From Chitinophagaceae bacterium (GTDB lineage: Bacteria > Bacteroidota > Bacteroidia > Chitinophagales > Chitinophagaceae), in NCBI GenBank assembly GCA_019747705.1, contig JAIEQM010000014.1:1-34723 (forward strand): a stretch of 34,723 nt of DNA. The letters are read 5' to 3'. Shown piece by piece: positions 15,805 to 23,221 of this stretch (positions are counted from its first letter, which is position 1; each line of letters begins with the position of its first letter). The notes under the pieces are model-generated. The model ran no database searches. It was not told where the DNA came from and was given only the letters and a program-made list of their open reading frames with translations. Made by a program: the position numbers and the translations under genes.

Positions 15805-15898
15805 AAGTTGAAAGGTTCAAAACGTTAAAGAAGTTGAGGAGGCGCAGGAAGTTTTACAACCTATGAAACCTCTTGAACCCCTTCAACCTTTTGAACCT
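15805..15898. repeat. AT-rich inverted repeat between tig and tRNA-Leu
   Basis: AGGTTCAAAA (15813-15822) is the exact reverse complement of TTTTGAACCT (15889-15898), and GTTGAAAGGTTCAA nearly matches the complement of 15873-15887. Such degenerate GTTGAAAGG/CCTTTCAAC palindromes flank RNA genes in many Bacteroidota. A similar block lies on the other side of the tRNA at about 16001-16080. Function unknown; transcript-end or REP-like. Confidence 0.5.
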
Positions 15899-15908
15899 CT
15901 GTTGTTTG

Positions 15909-15990
15909 TCCGGATGGAGGGACTCGAACCCCCACACCTTGCGGCATCAGATCCTAAGTCTGACGTGTCTGCCAATTTCACCACATCCGG
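15909..15990 (-). tRNA. tRNA-Leu (anticodon UAG)
   Basis: On the minus strand the gene starts CCGGATGTGGTGAAATTGGC and ends in CATCCGG plus the discriminator A. The 7-bp acceptor stem is perfect. The anticodon loop reads C-T-T-A-G-G-A, giving anticodon TAG. The long variable arm typical of Leu tRNA and a GGTTCGAGTCC T-arm are present. The total is 82 nt; CCA is not encoded. Confidence 0.96.
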
Positions 15991-16144
15991 AATAGTTTCG
16001 TTTAAGAGTTTGAAAGGTTTAGAAAGTTGAAATGTTGGAATAACCATTTTAACCTTTCAACCAAGTAACTTTTAAACGACTTAAAAACGGGCAGCAAAGG
16101 TAGGGGGAAAACCTTAAAATGATATGAGTTTAAATAAGGAAAAA

Positions 16145-16357
16145 TCAGCCTTTTCGTTGCAGCCAGCGGTCAAACGCCTCTCTCATTTCTTTTTCTGTGT
16201 CATAGAAAAATCCAAAGACCTCAACGTTTAATACTTTAGCCATTTTACGAAGCATGTCTGCGTTAGGCACACTTTCTCCGCTTTCATATTTACTCAGTTG
16301 GCTTTGGCTGATGTTAGCTTCAAGGGCAAGGTGCTCCTGTGTAAAATTTTTGAGCAA
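16145..16357 (-). CDS. XRE-family helix-turn-helix regulator with unusual start
   Basis: The protein has an XRE-type helix-turn-helix (F-T-Q-E-H-L-A-L-E-A-N-I-S-Q-S-Q-L-S-K-Y-E-S-G-E) and a C-terminal helix E-M-R-E-A-F-D-R-W-L-Q. The only conventional start is TTG 16357 (70 residues), but this cuts off helix 1. The frame continues upstream with A-R-P-Y-K-K-I-K-Q-F-R-L-L-K-N, which looks like genuine helix-1 sequence, and there is no ATG or GTG before an in-frame TGA. An ATT at 16372 would restore I/M-K-Q-F-R. So the start is rare, mutated or misread. It is divergent from the lipoprotein gene at 16562, with a palindrome between them that could be its operator. Confidence 0.7.
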   Translation of the reverse strand: MLKNFTQEHLALEANISQSQLSKYESGESVPNADMLRKMAKVLNVEVFGFFYDTEKEMREAFDRWLQRKG

Positions 16358-16459
16358 CCGGAACTGTTTAATTTTCTTATACGGCCTAGCTGGGTGTTGG
16401 GTGATTTTTAATTTATTGCGAAGCGAAAATAATGAAGAATATTCTTTAGAGTAATAAAA

Positions 16460-16476
16460 TATTCATGAAATGAATA
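16460..16476. promoter_or_regulatory. Candidate operator palindrome
   Basis: TATTCAT-GAA-ATGAATA is a perfect 7-bp-arm palindrome between the divergent XRE gene and the lipoprotein gene. A related GAATATTC lies at 16437-16444. The position fits autoregulation by the XRE protein; binding is inference. Confidence 0.4.
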
Positions 16477-16561
16477 GGAAATATAGCGGGGGGGCATTTT
16501 TGCAGCAGATTGACTGGCCGGTAATCTAATTTTTTAAAACGGTTAAAAATTCACAAGAACA

Positions 16562-18151
16562 ATGAAATTCAAAACAAAAATGGGAGCTATAGCTGCACTC
16601 CTGGTAATCACATTTGCAGCTTGCAGAAAAGATATTAATAATGAAAAGGCACCAAAAAATGAACCTGAGAACCTTGCGCTTTCACCACAAAAGCAAGAAA
16701 TTGCAAACGTGGTAAAAGCCAGGCTCGACCTGGTAACACTCGTTTCAATGGATGTATTTGAAAACAATCCGCTTCTTAAGGCACAAGCATTGTCGTTTAT
16801 TCATCAAAACAGAAAAAACGACAAGGGTGAATCTGTATCATTTGCTAACATTATTAATGCCAAAGCACCTGTTACACAGGAGTTTTCAACCAAATTTCTA
16901 GCAGAGTTTGGAAAGCGCCTGGAAACAGGAGATTTTGCATTTGCAAACAGGGTTGAAAAAGAATTGGCTGTAGTTCGGGAAAAAGGCAAAAAGCCTGTTA
17001 CAGCCAATAGAACAATAGCGAATACAGATTTTTCAGATTGGGATTTTAACTATGTTACCATGGCCCACATTGGCGCATACATTCATTTTCCTTATTCTGA
17101 GCAGTTTCAAACTACTGCCAGCCCCTTAATGCATTACACCCACGACCCTTTAAACCCACAGAGTTTTGAAACAGAGGTTTTTTGGCAGCAAGGCCAGCAG
17201 TACTCTTCAGACTATGTGAGCGGCAATGAAGAGTGGGCTATGCAAAACGCCACTTTTGTGTTTTTACTGGATGATGCAATTGCAGGCAATCATTTAGACC
17301 GTTATGTGGCAAGCCCCTGTGCCCAGGGTAATTTTCTAAATTCTTTGTGTAATAATGAGGAGTATGTAGCCCCTCCTATGCGGCCTGACTCAGTACCACC
17401 ACCGCCCCCACCGGCTGCAACTTATAACGGACCATTGCAAAACAATATTGCGCCTTTTGCACTTAGCACCATTACAAATGATAAGTACCTGCTTTCTGCT
17501 ACCATACCCCGCATACGAATTAAAAGTAATGTTAGGTCAGGTTTTTGGAATGGGGATAATCAAATATTTATGTATCGAAGCAGAGCCCGAATTTCGAATC
17601 CTAATCAGCGTGATTTTAATATTGCCATTGTAGCAGATACCCCTTTTTTGGTATTTGATAAAAGAATCACAAGAAGTTCTGGAAGTAGAGGATGGTGGGT
17701 TGATGTAGGAACTACATATACAAGCCAGTGGGGGCAATAACAAAATAATAATTATATAGCTATTAGTTATCGGGCACATTGGTTGAACTTCTCAGATTGG
17801 GAACTGAATTTTAAAGCAAGTGCTGGGGTTACATGGGATACTACAAGAATACCTGTAACTGTTACCGAGCCTAATACTGGTATAACAGTTACCACATACA
17901 GGCAGCGTGGTTGGGTGCCAAACTTTAGTGCAACTGCAGATGTAAGCGGCAAAATTCAAATGCGTGCAAAACAAAAACTAATGGGAGAAATTAATTTAGC
18001 AAGAGCCAGTTTTATGTCTCAGGCAATTGGTAATAATTTTGGTTTGGGAACGTGTAAAGATACAGGTACACCTGTATGCGAGAGGGAATGGGCTATCCGT
18101 TCAATTGGCTCAAATTTTGAATATTTTTGGCGTGTAAACATTACTTATTAA
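16562..18151 (+). pseudogene. Surface lipoprotein gene interrupted by an in-frame TAA
   Basis: From ATG 16562 the protein has a lipoprotein signal (A-A-L-L-V-I-T-F-A-A-C, Cys 21), a helical region, a Trp/Phe-rich middle with F-S-D-W-D-F-N-Y-V, a Pro-rich linker (S-V-P-P-P-P-P-P-A-A) and a beta-rich C-part. It stops at TAA 17738-17740 after 392 residues (...S-Q-W-G-Q). The same frame resumes at once and stays open to TAA 18149-18151, with L-N-F-S-D-W-E-L-N-F and ...F-W-R-V-N-I-T-Y, consistent with the missing C-terminus. The stop lies between CAA codons (CAA-TAA-CAA), so a C-to-T change of a Gln codon explains it. The full product would be 529 residues. The second stop overlaps the next ATG. 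Family unknown. Confidence 0.65.
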
Positions 18152-18873
18152 TGAAAATAAAAACAATCAAAAACCAAAGGGGAGCAACGCTCCCCAGGTT
18201 TTTACCAAAAGCACTGGTACTAATTCTTGCAATCTTAACCATAGCTAATGATTCGCTTGCACAACAGAAGCCCCAAAGCAATCAATCCATTAGTATAATG
18301 CCATCAATTATTTTTGATGATATTACGCCCTTGGGCAAAAGTATTGATGTAATGTATGAGCGCAGGTTATGGGAAAAACTGTATGTAAAAGGAGGCGTGC
18401 ATCTTTCAAATATTCAAAAAATAGCAGGAGGAAGGTCGTCTGATTTTCGATTTCAACCAGGAGTAAATGTAGATGACTATTTAGCCTATTTTAGAAGCCA
18501 GGGTATCAGAACTGAAGAAAGTTTTACGCAAAACATGCAATTAGCTGAGTTAAGTATTAATTACCGATTTGGCAAAAGAAATGAGTTTATTCCTGAATTG
18601 GGTATTAAAGTAGGTTCAGGATATAAAGCTTCGTTGGATGTTAATGCCAGTACAGTAGCAAGGTTTCAGCGTAACCCGCTTTTTGGCATAATGGTGGGCT
18701 TTAATTATGCCATCAAGCTTAAAAATGGTTTTTACTTGCAACCTTCGGTAAGGTTCTACAGCCTTGCAGATCCTAAGTTTCATAAAACAGGAAGCATTTC
18801 TGGCTTTAGTTTTGGAGGAAGGTCATTTGGTGTTGCTGTAAGAAAAGATTTATCAAGTAAAACAAAAAAATAA
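18151..18873 (+). CDS. Outer-membrane beta-barrel protein, tandem paralog 1
   Basis: The 240-residue protein starts at ATG 18151, overlapping the preceding stop (TAATG), which suggests translational coupling. After a basic N-terminus (MKIKTIKNQRGATLPRFLPK) comes a hydrophobic segment ending N-D-S-L-A-Q, a signal peptide. The mature part has alternating beta strands (L-S-I-N-Y-R-F-G-K-R-N-E-F-I-P-E-L-G) and ends F-G-V-A-V-R-K-D-L, typical of small barrels of the PorT / OMP_b-brl type. It is closely related to the next gene (18966), with shared runs such as R-N-P-L-F-G-I-M-V-G-F-N-Y-A-I-K-L-K-N-G. Confidence 0.75.
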   Translation: MKIKTIKNQRGATLPRFLPKALVLILAILTIANDSLAQQKPQSNQSISIMPSIIFDDITPLGKSIDVMYERRLWEKLYVKGGVHLSNIQKIAGGRSSDFRFQPGVNVDDYLAYFRSQGIRTEESFTQNMQLAELSINYRFGKRNEFIPELGIKVGSGYKASLDVNASTVARFQRNPLFGIMVGFNYAIKLKNGFYLQPSVRFYSLADPKFHKTGSISGFSFGGRSFGVAVRKDLSSKTKK

Positions 18874-18965
18874 GGCTAAAACTAAAGAGGCATTAATGTT
18901 GGTATAGCCAGTATTGTTACATAAAATCTATTGTCCCGACTTTAAACACTTCTTGCGTATAAATA

Positions 18966-19724
18966 ATGAAACCGAAAAAAACAACAAAATCCGGGGAAGC
19001 GATGCCCTCCCTTTTTTTTAAAATTAAAATTGCCTTTGTATTGGGCTTTTTTTGGATAGCTAAAACATCAGATGCACAAACAAATACAAAGAGCAACCAG
19101 TCATTAAGCATCCTTCCCTCCATCATCTTTGATGATATTATTCCCTTGGGTAAAAGCATTGATTTGATGTATGAAAGGCGCATATGGGAAAAACTCTGTT
19201 TAAAAACTGGAGTACACTTTTCAAATATTCAAAAAATGGCGGTTGGTAGAAGGGCGGATTTTGAGTTTGCTGCAAGAACAAATCCTGATGCTTATGTATC
19301 TTATTTCATAGGGCGGCCCCTAAGCGATATTGAAAGAACCTTTACTCAAAATATGCAGTTATTGGAGCTAAGCCTTAACTACCGTTTTGGCAAGCGCAAT
19401 GAATTTATTCCAGAGTTAGGTGTTAAATTGGGTTCAGGCTACGAGGCATCAATTGCTGTATTAGGCACCTCATCAAGCAACGGAATTTTGGTAGCTGGCA
19501 ATTCTGTTGCAACATTTAAACGTAACCCGCTTTTTGGCATAATGGTGGGCTTTAATTATGCCATCAAGCTTAAAAATGGTTTTTACCTGCAACCATCAGT
19601 AAGATTTTACAACCTTAATGACCCTGAGTTTTACAGAACTGGAAGCGGCACTGCCTTTAGTTTTGGCGGAAGGTCCTTTGGGGTTGCAGTAAGAAAAGAC
19701 CTTTTTACAAAAAGTAAAAAATAA
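18966..19724 (+). CDS. Outer-membrane beta-barrel protein, tandem paralog 2
   Basis: The 252-residue paralog of the preceding gene has a signal-like N-terminus (hydrophobic F-V-L-G-F-F-W-I-A then S-D-A-Q). Similarity covers the whole mature protein, strongest in I-I-F-D-D-I-I-P-L-G-K-S-I-D and in R-N-P-L-F-G-I-M-V-G-F-N-Y-A-I-K. The DNA there is nearly identical in both copies (about 18671-18728 versus 19519-19578), so the pair is a tandem duplication, perhaps with local conversion. Main differences are two loop insertions (about residues 95-115 and 160-180), likely surface loops. Function unknown. Confidence 0.75.
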   Translation: MKPKKTTKSGEAMPSLFFKIKIAFVLGFFWIAKTSDAQTNTKSNQSLSILPSIIFDDIIPLGKSIDLMYERRIWEKLCLKTGVHFSNIQKMAVGRRADFEFAARTNPDAYVSYFIGRPLSDIERTFTQNMQLLELSLNYRFGKRNEFIPELGVKLGSGYEASIAVLGTSSSNGILVAGNSVATFKRNPLFGIMVGFNYAIKLKNGFYLQPSVRFYNLNDPEFYRTGSGTAFSFGGRSFGVAVRKDLFTKSKK

Positions 19725-19859
19725 AGATTAACAGGAGCCATATAAAACTGCACCGGGTTGTTTTAAATTTTTTAGATGCCCTTCCTTATTGCTGCTTACA
19801 GTTGCCAGGAGAGCCCGGTTGAAGTGTATATTGGAAAAAACCTATCATAACAAAAAAAT

Positions 19860-20519
19860 ATGAAATCAATTTGTTTATTCTTGTTTCTAACAATTAACAT
19901 GATAATAGCAAACGGCCAGTCAAAGTCAATAAGCTTTGGTGCAGGGCCAACCGTAAGCCTTTTTTATTGGCGTGGTGGCCCTATAAAAAATTGGGGTGGC
20001 GCCAACGTGAACAACATAGCTCCTCAACGAAAAAATATGGGCGTTTCCTTTGCATTTCAATACAATAAAGAAGTTAAGAAAAACGTAGACTATTTTTTAG
20101 CACTTAGCTATGACACTTATGGTATAAAATACAAAAACAAATTTCAAAGGGATAATTTCCTGGTGGATGTAGATACCCGGGAAGATTATACCACCATTTT
20201 TTTTAGCGCCGGCTTGGAACGTAAATTCAAGGCCAAAAAGTGGGATATTAATGTTGCGTTAGGGCTTTATACATTTGTGTACTTTGATCAGCAAATTGAC
20301 CTTGCACCTTATTTTGATAACAACACAGGTGCCGTTATTTATAAAACAAGTGTAGCCAACCGTTGGGGTAATGAAGCAGGTGCACAATTGGGGTTGCGTA
20401 TAATGTACCCCTTGAATAAACAAATGAAAATTGGAATCAACCCTGTGTATTTTCAAACAATTTCAGCACTCGGAGCTGAAAAGATTTCTGCAAATTTTAT
20501 TTGTGCTATTAATTTGTAA
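19860..20519 (+). CDS. Outer-membrane beta-barrel-like protein
   Basis: The 219-residue protein has a signal peptide (MKSICLFLFLTINMIIANGQ) followed by aromatic, alternating beta strands (S-I-S-F-G-A-G-P-T-V-S-L-F-Y-W) and a terminal I-S-A-N-F-I-C-A-I-N-L strand. It is not obviously related to the tandem pair upstream beyond the barrel architecture. It is separated from them by 135 bases that hold no other gene. The substrate or partner is unknown. Confidence 0.65.
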   Translation: MKSICLFLFLTINMIIANGQSKSISFGAGPTVSLFYWRGGPIKNWGGANVNNIAPQRKNMGVSFAFQYNKEVKKNVDYFLALSYDTYGIKYKNKFQRDNFLVDVDTREDYTTIFFSAGLERKFKAKKWDINVALGLYTFVYFDQQIDLAPYFDNNTGAVIYKTSVANRWGNEAGAQLGLRIMYPLNKQMKIGINPVYFQTISALGAEKISANFICAINL

Positions 20520-20705
20520 TATCCAGTTTGAAAAGAAGATTTAAGAGTTACAATTGAACAGAGTGGTTCAATAATACCAATTTTAAATAGAATATAGTCC
20601 AATAAAAAAGGCATTAAATTTTTGAAACGTATAATACCGCATAAAAGTAAGCTATGGACTAAATAATAATTGTAAGCGGTATAACAACAACACCTCTGCC
20701 GTGGT
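20520..20705. other. Non-coding stretch with possible mobile-element remnant
   Basis: There is no credible gene. ATACCGC (about 20633-20639) and GCGGTAT (about 20676-20682) are inverted repeats about 36 bases apart. Just after, GGTTTGTG-TCT-CACGAACC (20703-20721) forms a hairpin with one wobble pair. The following ORF lacks a start, which fits an element end that replaced its 5' part. This is a low-confidence reading. Confidence 0.3.
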
Positions 20706-21212
20706 TTGTGTCTCACGAACCATTCTTTTGCGGACGGTAGAAACAAAACTTGGAAAGTACAAACAAATGAAGTTTGGGACCCAAACTGGAACGTGGATAA
20801 TCACGAGCAAATATTTACTGTTTGGGAAATGGATAATGATACAAGGCAAGAAGTAAATGGAAGTTTAAGCACAACGATTAAAAAAACTATCAGTGGAGCA
20901 GAAGTTTCAGTTACTGGAACATTAGGATTTAAAACAACTATAATTTCCAGAGAACCTATTTCATATCAACAAAATTATACATGGAATTCCTACGTTGGTT
21001 CAGCTCGCAACCCGACGCAGCCAACAAATTTAGCCCCCATACAAAACAATGCTTTTTTTAATCATTTATTTACAGGCGGGCCTTTATCTTTAATTAATTT
21101 TTCGAGCGGATCAGCGAGAGATATTAGGTTTCTTCCAAATGGTGAAGCATGGCCTATAGTTGGATTAGGGTATTTGTCTGATATAACATGGCCATATCAA
21201 ATAGTACAGTAA
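20706..21212 (+). pseudogene. 5'-truncated ORF, function unknown
   Basis: The frame is open from about 20685 to a stop at 21212, but has no ATG, no signal peptide and only a TTG at 20706. Its first codons come from a hairpin-containing stretch that looks unrelated to the rest. The body (from K-T-W-K-V-Q) has E-V-W-D-P-N-W-N-V-D-N-H-E-Q-I-F and a later beta-rich section ending W-P-Y-Q-I-V-Q. I do not recognise the family. It most likely is the C-terminal remnant of a secreted or surface protein whose N-terminus was lost; a real leaderless start cannot be excluded. Confidence 0.45.
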
Positions 21213-21338
21213 AATAGTAAATCATTGGAGTTGAAAATGATTGGCTATAAAAATAATTGAGATATATTCAAATACTTTATTGTAGATAGCTTTTATTTAT
21301 TCAACTCCAATTTTTTTCTTTTAAAATTTGCTAAAGCG

Positions 21339-22100
21339 ATGAGGAAACTTTCTTTATTTATCTTATTTAATCTTGTCTGCTATATTTTTTGTATTGGACA
21401 GGATAGTGTAAAAACTAAACTGTTTTTAAGGTTTTCAAACTTTAAGCCAGACTTTGGTTTTTCCACTAATGAATCTCTGGATATTCCAAATAATTTAAAC
21501 ATTATGGATGCAGACCCTACGAACTTCCCGGGTCACTCTTTTGAAGCAGGAATAAGAAGAAGGCTTAGTTCAACAACTTTTTTAACCAGTTCAATAGGGG
21601 TTTTAAAAGCAACTCAAGTTAAAAGCTTTTTAAATTATAGATCAGATGCTGATTTACAAGAATTTGGATTCGTTTCTTTTTATATTATTGGACAATCTTA
21701 TCAACATAGAAGAATATTTCTAAACAACAGTGTGCAGCAATTTCTGTTTAAAGGTTTGTTTATAGAGCCAGGGGTAAAATTTTCAATGGATATTTCCTCA
21801 AAAAAGGAAAATATTGGCCATAGTTTTAATACACTTGCAATGAAAGAAACTTATGCTTCAACCTTTTATGAAATACCCCGTCAATCAACCAACATTATAT
21901 TGTTTTATAATTTAAGAGTAGGGTACAATTATAAAAGTGTGGGGGCTTCTTTTTTTTATGAACATAATTTTACAAAAATGGAACGCAGATTTTTTTTACG
22001 TGGGGTAGAGTATATTGAAAGACAGCCGTTTTGGAAAAACGTAGGGTTTTCTCTGATTTATACGTTTCAAAATTTAAAGCTTTCAAAGCAAAAAATTTAA
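21339..22100 (+). CDS. Probable outer-membrane protein, function unknown
   Basis: The 253-residue protein has a signal peptide (MRKLSLFILFNLVCYIFCIG then Q-D) and many alternating aromatic/hydrophobic strands (for example R-V-G-Y-N-Y-K-S-V-G-A-S-F-F-Y-E-H), ending V-G-F-S-L-I-Y-T-F-Q-N-L before a basic tail. This fits a beta-barrel. Its low GC content resembles that of the neighbouring accessory genes. No family recognised. Confidence 0.55.
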   Translation: MRKLSLFILFNLVCYIFCIGQDSVKTKLFLRFSNFKPDFGFSTNESLDIPNNLNIMDADPTNFPGHSFEAGIRRRLSSTTFLTSSIGVLKATQVKSFLNYRSDADLQEFGFVSFYIIGQSYQHRRIFLNNSVQQFLFKGLFIEPGVKFSMDISSKKENIGHSFNTLAMKETYASTFYEIPRQSTNIILFYNLRVGYNYKSVGASFFYEHNFTKMERRFFLRGVEYIERQPFWKNVGFSLIYTFQNLKLSKQKI

Positions 22101-22222
22101 AACTATACTGGTTCTTAAAAGCACTGATTCAAAATCCCTTAAATTCGGAAAAAGTCTTTAGGGAAAAGCAGTAAAACATGAATTGTTAATTCTGTAATTC
22201 TATTTTCAAAATTCCTAATAAA

Positions 22223-22980
22223 ATGAAAAACATATTTTTAGGTGTTCTTTTTTTTGTATTTCAATTTCAGTAAATGCACAAACAAAAGAGACGCCTTCAT
22301 CCACCAAAAAAATTTATATAGCTGCTGGTACTTTAAGCACCATTAGCAGCCCTTATGCTGCAACCGGCAATGAAAATAAAATAGCCATTCCCGGTTTTAA
22401 TAACGGTGTTTTTATTGGAGCAGGTATGGTTCAACAACTGTCAAAAAAAGCACATTTACATCATTTTATAAATATAAACAACATCAGCCCTTTTTTTTAT
22501 TACAAGTTACCTGCGCAGGATATGTCTTATACCTCTCCCAACGGTCAAAGCCGTTCAAAGTTTCCCGCCCCTATGAATGCTGCTGCTATTACCTATCAGC
22601 TAACTGCTGGTTTGGTATTACCGGGTAATAAAAAGAATTTTTTTATTGGCGCAGGAGCGGGTATAAACTATGTGTTTAATAAGAGAGCAACTGGTGAGCA
22701 AACCACTTTACTTATTCGTTCAGAGGTAGGTACAGGTATTTTTAAAGAATGTATTTATACTCAGGAAATTCATCGGTTAAGTTTTGATGTGCCCTTTGAA
22801 TTTGCAGTAGAAAAAGTGGCAGGTTTTGAACGCCTGCGTTTTGCTCTTCGTTATAATTGGGCCATCAACCCACGTTCAACAGGTAGTTTTGAGTTTGATA
22901 AAAATCAGGGTGTTGCTACCGGTAAGTATCGGTTTATTGGCAATACGGCAGCTTTGGTATTTGGGTGGGTGATTAATTAA
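22223..22980 (+). pseudogene. Outer-membrane protein gene with frameshift in a T8 run
   Basis: ATG 22223 opens a signal peptide (M-K-N-I-F-L-G-V-L-F-F) that runs out of frame at a run of eight T (22248-22255) and stops at TAA 22271-22273. In the -1 frame the peptide continues as C-I-S-I-S-V-N-A-Q-T-K-E, an ideal signal cleavage end, and stays open to 22980, ending A-L-V-F-G-W-V-I-N. So one indel (or a -1 slip) in the T run splits a protein of about 252 residues. T-TTT-TTT is also a classic slippery heptamer. A conventional start at 22426 would yield a 184-residue product without a signal peptide, which is unlikely. The product looks like a porin-type barrel. Confidence 0.6.
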
Positions 22981-23144
22981 TATTGAATCATCTGTTTTTA
23001 CTGCTCACTAAAATTCAATGTTAAAGAAAACAATGCGTTCTGTTTGTAAAGTTTCGTTAATCAACTTCATTTTCGTAACAATTGGTTTCTTCATCAACCG
23101 AAATTAAATACTCAATTTTATGGTTGTTTGAAATGCCAATCATT

Positions 23145-23180
23145 AAAAAAATCCGTTTCAGATTATGAAACGGATTTTTT
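23145..23180. terminator. Bidirectional intrinsic terminator
   Basis: TCCGTTTCA (23152-23160) pairs perfectly with TGAAACGGA (23166-23174), flanked by an A7 run upstream and T6 downstream. It closes the outer-membrane protein block and lies 42 bases before the Rel reading frame's likely start. Confidence 0.88.
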
Positions 23181-23221
23181 GCAGTAACAGCATCTAATCT
23201 TGTTTTCGTAAATTCGTCCTT

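Noticed and set aside
15805..16080. tRNA-linked integration site (att) around tRNA-Leu
   Set aside because: The repeats flanking the tRNA are palindromic AT-rich blocks, not a direct repeat of the tRNA 3' end, and no integrase is present.
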